NCBI GenBank assembly: GCA_022866885.1
Contig: JALHWS010000133.1
Coordinates: 1-16,253, forward strand
DNA from: Candidatus Microgenomates bacterium
Lineage (GTDB): Bacteria; Patescibacteriota; Microgenomatia; 2-02-FULL-39-11
Direction of reading: 5' to 3'
Length of the DNA stretch: 16,253 nt
Made by a program: the position numbers and the translations under genes. Below are positions 12,869-16,253 of this stretch, piece after piece. Position 1 is the first letter of the stretch. The number at the start of each line of letters is the position of its first letter. The notes beneath the pieces are model-generated. The model was not told the DNA's origin and ran no database searches. It was given only the letters and a program-made list of their open reading frames with translations.

Positions 12869-13420
12869 ATGACAAAAAAGACCTCTTATTTCCTGACGGC
12901 CATTATCTTTTTCTTCTGTGGAATCTTAATAACAGTTTTTTACCAACAATACCAAAGAAGAATTGCCGAAGCCTTGGTTGATACTCCCGATGAAGCGTCT
13001 CCTACTGTTACGCCGACGGTCATCCCATCGCCGGAATATGAAGAATTAGTTATCCCCCAAATTACCCAAATTCCCCATATCCCCCAAACATCTTCTAAAT
13101 ATACTATAGAAGAAATTGGCCATATCACCACCGACAAGACAAGCGCGGAAACGGGCGAAACCGTCAATTTCACCGTTACTATAAAAAACGCCGGGACTAG
13201 GAAAAAATTCCTCACCCATGTCTGTTTCAACTATACCGGCGGTAGTGGTTTCGGATGCCTCCTAAACAAAAATCTGGAAGCAGGGGAATCTTTCAACTTG
13301 AACAATTCCATGATGTTTGGAAACCCCGGTAGTTATTCCGTTTGGATCACCTGGAGTCAGGACGGAATTAACTTTTACCGGCCGAATTCCAGCGGCACGG
13401 CAGCGGTTTCAGTTAATTGA
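12869..13420 (+). CDS. Membrane-anchored surface protein with Ig-like (CARDB-type) domain
   Basis: The 183-aa protein has an N-terminal membrane helix (about 7-25, YFLTAIIFFFCGILITVFY) with basic residues before and after it. A Thr/Pro/Ile-rich linker (about 40-75) follows, with TPTVTPTVIPSPEYEE and an Ile-Pro-rich stretch. A single beta-sandwich domain (about 78-182) contains GETVNFTVTIKNAGT and ends in GSYSVWITWSQDGINFY. That sequence is typical of CARDB/DUF11-like Ig-fold domains that act as spacers or adhesion modules on the cell surface. Two cysteines (in HVCFNY and FGCLLN) could form a disulfide. No enzyme motif is visible. The specific function is unknown. Confidence 0.75.
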   Translation: MTKKTSYFLTAIIFFFCGILITVFYQQYQRRIAEALVDTPDEASPTVTPTVIPSPEYEELVIPQITQIPHIPQTSSKYTIEEIGHITTDKTSAETGETVNFTVTIKNAGTRKKFLTHVCFNYTGGSGFGCLLNKNLEAGESFNLNNSMMFGNPGSYSVWITWSQDGINFYRPNSSGTAAVSVN

Positions 13421-13430
13421 TTCCGTAGAA

Positions 13431-13475
13431 AATGTCATTGCGATCCCGAGCTTGCCGAGGGAGAAGCAATCCCGT
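13431..13475. repeat. Dispersed 'GTCATTGCGA...GAAGCAATCCC' repeat
   Basis: AATGTCATTGCGATCCCGAG and GAGGGAGAAGCAATCCCG bracket a small inverted repeat (ATTGC/GCAAT outside, TCCC/GGGA inside). This is the shape of a short intergenic repeat of the GTCATTGCGAG...GAAGCAATC kind found dispersed in many bacterial genomes. It lies just after the stop of the 183-aa gene. Confidence 0.6.
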
Positions 13476-13494
13476 TATGTTGCGGTAATTCCTA

Positions 13495-13516
13495 CCTATT
13501 GACAATAGGATTTTTT
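13495..13516 (+). terminator. Possible rho-independent terminator after the 183-aa protein gene
   Basis: CCTATT-GAC-AATAGG (13495-13509) is a perfect 6-bp stem with a 3-nt loop, followed by ATTTTTT. The stem is short and AT-rich, so it would be weak. The same bases contain TTGACA (13499-13504), which could instead be a -35 box for the next gene, although no -10 box at normal spacing is convincing. Confidence 0.4.
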
Positions 13517-13568
13517 ACTGTTATTTTTTATATATTAGCTTTCTTTTTTAATTTAAAAATCTTAAAAA

Positions 13569-14930
13569 GTGAAACCAACTGCTAAAATAATGCCTTTGGG
13601 AGAATCCTCTAATTCTTTCTCAAAAATGAGAAAGCTAAAGTTACCGCCAGTCACCATCGTCATTTTGATCCTTTTTGCCGTTACCCTCATCCCGATCGTC
13701 ATCGGTCTTTTGAAACAGTCAAATATTTCCAGCAGACCCAAAGCAGCTGCTTGTATTACCAATGCCAGTAATTGTAAACATCCGGGTACCGGTGAATGTG
13801 TCGGTATTGCCTATCAATATAAATATAAACCAACTGATGATATTTTCTACAGATGTGTCGGCAATGACAGTTGGGTGCCTCCACTTCCAGCTTTTTCCCC
13901 GACTCCAATAACAAGATTGTCTAATCTCGAAATGGCCCAACAAATTGTTTCGTGGTTTGATAAACAGAAAAATCCTGACGGTGTTTATTATGCATTCCAA
14001 TTAATCGATCCGGATAATAATGTCACAGACAGAATAAAAGATAATAGGGTCGGGACCAACGTGCTCTGGGCAAAATATTTATTATGGACGAGGACAAAAG
14101 ATACCAATCTGCTTACCAGCATCAGAACAGATCTGGAGATGGAGACAAACACAACAAAAGTAGATGTATATGCGCCGGACTTTTGGAGTTGCAAGTTGCT
14201 TTATGAAATTTACCAGGATACTGCCATCCCTCAAGACTATCAGGATCTCAAGACCAAAGCTAAAGAACTGTGCTACCGGGGAGTGTATTTTGCTCTCCAA
14301 TTGCCCGTAAAAGTAAAAAAAGCAGATATTGAGATAGACGTAAATGCTGAACTAAATCCTATAGCAGACATAGACATAGAAAAACCTTTCAAGCTTGATC
14401 CCGATTTGGACAAACCTTCAGATGACTATAATGTAAACATGAAATTGGAACGCAAATTAAGAAAATTTTCTTCATATGTTTCCGACTATTTAGCTAAATA
14501 TAAATTTGATCAAATTCCAAATAATATAAATATCGCAAAAGCTTTATTTAATGATCTCGTAGATACATATAGTTCTCTTGGAGGTTCAAACAATTATGTT
14601 AAAGGTGAATGTGTTTTGGGAGTAGCAGCACTGGACTTGCATGATGTTACTAAAGACCAAAAATATCTCAATTTTGCCACAAAATTATTTAGTGCGAATA
14701 AATACAATGATATTCCCCTCTCTGAAAAAGCTGCCTGCGGCGTCTTTGTCTACAATTTATTTAGCACTACCAAAGACCAGCAATACCAGACTACGATGAA
14801 AAATACCGCTACAAGTATGCTTTCAAATTATGATCCAAATATCGGCGCATTTTTCCAAAACGAATATCCTCAAAAAAGATATGAAGTGGAATCCAATACG
14901 TTAATAGTAAAATTGTTGTTATCGCTCTAA
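13569..14930 (+). CDS. Membrane-anchored extracellular protein with alpha/alpha-barrel-like (six-hairpin) domain
   Basis: I do not recognise a named family. The 453-aa product starts with GTG at 13569; ATGs at codons 8 and 20 are alternatives, the latter leaving RKLKLPP directly before the membrane helix at about 28-47. After it comes a small region with four cysteines (62, 69, 77, 96), a Pro-rich linker (104-113), and a helical domain from about 120 to the end. This domain repeats helix pairs with W/Y-rich signatures (QQIVSWFDKQKNPDG, VLWAKYLLWTRTKD, FWSCKLLYEIYQD, ECVLGVAALDLHDVTKD, CGVFVYNLFSTTKDQQY). That resembles six-hairpin glycosidase or lyase-like toroids. Acidic candidates for catalysis cannot be picked out. 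A Lys/Asp-rich insert (about 240-300) interrupts it. It is followed after 14 nt by another secreted protein gene. Confidence 0.7.
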   Translation: MKPTAKIMPLGESSNSFSKMRKLKLPPVTIVILILFAVTLIPIVIGLLKQSNISSRPKAAACITNASNCKHPGTGECVGIAYQYKYKPTDDIFYRCVGNDSWVPPLPAFSPTPITRLSNLEMAQQIVSWFDKQKNPDGVYYAFQLIDPDNNVTDRIKDNRVGTNVLWAKYLLWTRTKDTNLLTSIRTDLEMETNTTKVDVYAPDFWSCKLLYEIYQDTAIPQDYQDLKTKAKELCYRGVYFALQLPVKVKKADIEIDVNAELNPIADIDIEKPFKLDPDLDKPSDDYNVNMKLERKLRKFSSYVSDYLAKYKFDQIPNNINIAKALFNDLVDTYSSLGGSNNYVKGECVLGVAALDLHDVTKDQKYLNFATKLFSANKYNDIPLSEKAACGVFVYNLFSTTKDQQYQTTMKNTATSMLSNYDPNIGAFFQNEYPQKRYEVESNTLIVKLLLSL

Positions 14931-14944
14931 GTCTGATTATTTCA

Positions 14945-16253
14945 ATGAAAATACTAATACGATTATTTCTAATAATAGGTATCATCACTGCTTTCAGTTT
15001 ATTGATTCCGCGATTAAATACGGCAAACGCAAGATATTGTGCTAATACAAAAACACCGGCAGGCTGCGGTTATGGAGGGTGTTGGACAGACACTGCCGAC
15101 GATGTACCACACGCATGTCAGGATGGCGAAGCTTATTGTGATCCGCATCCCTCCGGCTGGCCATTAATTCCCTGTGATGATCCAAGACCTCATACTCCTG
15201 CATGTCATATCGACTGTGCTACCTGTTCAAACAGATATGCCGATTGTTGTTATTGGCTCCCTACACCTACACCTACCAACTCTCCACCCCAATGTAATTG
15301 GCTCAGAGAAACACCTCAAAATGTAATTCCGGGTGGCAGGATGGATATCTCTGCTGAAGTATTGGATCCGGGAGTAAACCTCAGTAATCCAAATGGTGAT
15401 TATATCAACAAGGTTGAATATTATGTAGGAGATAAACTTCTTATAGATAAAGGAACAGTCAATCGACTTTTTGTAGGCAATGCTCTTTCTCCTACACCAT
15501 TCGAAACAGTGATAATAAATAAAAATACCGGCCGGACATGTAGTGATCTGTGTAATGCAAACTCCGGTGGCAGGAAATGTTTGTCAGTGGGTACAAATTT
15601 AGCCGGCAATAATGGAGTATTATTTAATAAAGAAAAAAGAGGAGATCCAGGAGATTATAGTATTGAATGTATTACTCAAGCGGCTAATTGTAGTTCAATA
15701 ATTGGAATTCATACAAATCCGATAAGCTGTACAGATTCCAGTTCCGGAGTCACAAATACCACGATGTGGACTAAATGTCACTGCTCGGGTTACCCAAAAA
15801 CTATGGAATGGCCTTGGAGCGGTATTTTGCCTCTAAATGCACCATATGGACCGAATTATATATGGGCAGAAGTGTATGATGAAAAAGGACTAATGTGTAA
15901 AGGAGATCCGTTAAATCAAACCTGTCCGAATTGTCTTGCTCAAACAATCCCTGCTTCCATAACACCTACAAATACACCTACTCCTACCAAAACTCCAACA
16001 CCGACGATTACTAAGACCCCAACTCCAACAATCACCAAGACTCCGACACCAACAGTGACAGCGACTCCTACTTCAACTGTCACTCCAACCATCACTCCGA
16101 CGATCACACCTACCATAACTCCAACAACAACTCCGACTACGCCTCCGCCTACTTTGACACCGACGGTTACTCCAACCAAAACGCCAACACCAACTGTTAC
16201 TAAGACGCCTACTCCAACTATTACTAAGACTCCAACTCCGACTGTGACCGTGA
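14945..16253 (+). CDS. Secreted Cys-rich protein with long Thr-Pro repeat tail (3' end outside window)
   Basis: The frame stays open for 436 codons from the ATG at 14945 to the end of the window, so the gene is 3'-partial. MKILIRLFLIIGIITAFSLL is a clear signal sequence, with a likely cut after NTANA (about residue 29). Residues 30-105 are cysteine-rich (pairs such as GCGYGGC, HIDCATC, DCCYW). A first short Thr-Pro linker comes at about 105-112, then a probable beta domain (about 115-335) with further cysteines. From about residue 339 there are dozens of TPT, KTPTPT and TPTIT units, a mucin-like, potentially O-glycosylated stalk. Such Thr-Pro stalks are common in secreted CPR surface proteins. 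No sortase motif or anchor is visible before the window ends. Probably co-transcribed with the gene 14 nt upstream. Confidence 0.8.
   Translation, partial: MKILIRLFLIIGIITAFSLLIPRLNTANARYCANTKTPAGCGYGGCWTDTADDVPHACQDGEAYCDPHPSGWPLIPCDDPRPHTPACHIDCATCSNRYADCCYWLPTPTPTNSPPQCNWLRETPQNVIPGGRMDISAEVLDPGVNLSNPNGDYINKVEYYVGDKLLIDKGTVNRLFVGNALSPTPFETVIINKNTGRTCSDLCNANSGGRKCLSVGTNLAGNNGVLFNKEKRGDPGDYSIECITQAANCSSIIGIHTNPISCTDSSSGVTNTTMWTKCHCSGYPKTMEWPWSGILPLNAPYGPNYIWAEVYDEKGLMCKGDPLNQTCPNCLAQTIPASITPTNTPTPTKTPTPTITKTPTPTITKTPTPTVTATPTSTVTPTITPTITPTITPTTTPTTPPPTLTPTVTPTKTPTPTVTKTPTPTITKTPTPTVTV
15958..16253 (+). repeat. Imperfect tandem repeats coding for the Thr-Pro stalk
   Basis: Units such as ACTCCAACACCGACGATTAC and ACTAAGACTCCAACTCCGAC recur with third-position changes. 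The amino-acid pattern (K)TPTPTxT is kept while the DNA drifts, a sign of selection on the protein. The tract continues beyond the window. Confidence 0.75.

Noticed and set aside
15940..16179. Minus-strand 79-codon open frame rich in Val-Gly
   Set aside because: It is the antisense of the Thr-Pro repeat tract, where ACN CCN codons read backward as Gly/Val. The plus-strand frame continues a signal-peptide protein.
1..16253. Alternative genetic code (TGA as Gly or Trp, as in some CPR groups)
   Set aside because: TGA ends several genes at the right place (mreB, DUF2207, the radical SAM gene, the 183-aa gene) and does not interrupt any long frame.

Overview
The window looks like a piece of a small-genome, Gram-type-ambiguous bacterium of the Candidate Phyla Radiation (Patescibacteria), most likely a Microgenomates-like lineage. 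The reasons are the compact layout with many 1-20 nt gaps or 4-nt overlaps, genes with little or no Shine-Dalgarno sequence, several secreted proteins with Thr-Pro linkers, a DUF2207 membrane protein, and an O-antigen-ligase-type membrane protein next to the cell-shape operon. TGA is used as a normal stop and no long gene has an in-frame TGA, so the genetic code is the standard bacterial one. The taxonomy is inference from gene content only.

Layout. 1-306 (-) is the start of an O-antigen ligase-like membrane protein. It diverges from a tight mreB-mreC-mreD-PBP2 operon (363-4351, +) for lateral wall synthesis and shape. A PLP-dependent methionine gamma-lyase / cystathionine gamma-synthase family gene (4360-5532, -) converges on it. 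After a 249-nt spacer with a triple-hairpin repeat and an AT-rich promoter-like repeat comes rarA (5782-6990, +). Next is a compact island (6983-9284) with an IS200-like REP-associated tyrosine transposase (RAYT), a radical SAM/SPASM enzyme and an 86-aa exported peptide carrying two Leu-Tyr-Gly-x-Pro blocks. Three copies or partial copies of one palindromic repeat lie in the island: at its left end, between RAYT and the radical SAM gene, and at its right end. Then follows an envelope cluster: DUF2207 protein, a 61-aa hypothetical, an SLT-type lytic transglycosylase domain protein and an L,D-transpeptidase (all -), then three surface or secreted proteins (+), the last running off the window.

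How the parts fit. Most genes serve the cell envelope: MreBCD/PBP2 build the wall, the transglycosylase-domain protein and L,D-transpeptidase would cut and cross-link it, and the secreted Thr/Pro-rich and Cys-rich proteins decorate the surface. The most interesting part is the island. The radical SAM enzyme resembles, from memory, the maturase of the Bacteroidetes 'rSAM/lipoprotein' system. Its neighbour peptide has a signal sequence, a short outer segment with repeated YG-x-P blocks and a C-terminal membrane anchor, so the pair is a candidate peptide-modification system.

The repeats around the island have an informative geometry. The copies flanking RAYT are half-units, while the third copy joins the same two halves around the shared 14-nt core, which is what the junction of an excised circle would look like. 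The core also supplies stop codons to rarA on one strand and to the radical SAM gene on the other. A second theme is promoter placement: at six genes a recognisable -10 box ends only 6-11 nt before the start codon, so leaderless or nearly leaderless mRNAs are likely.
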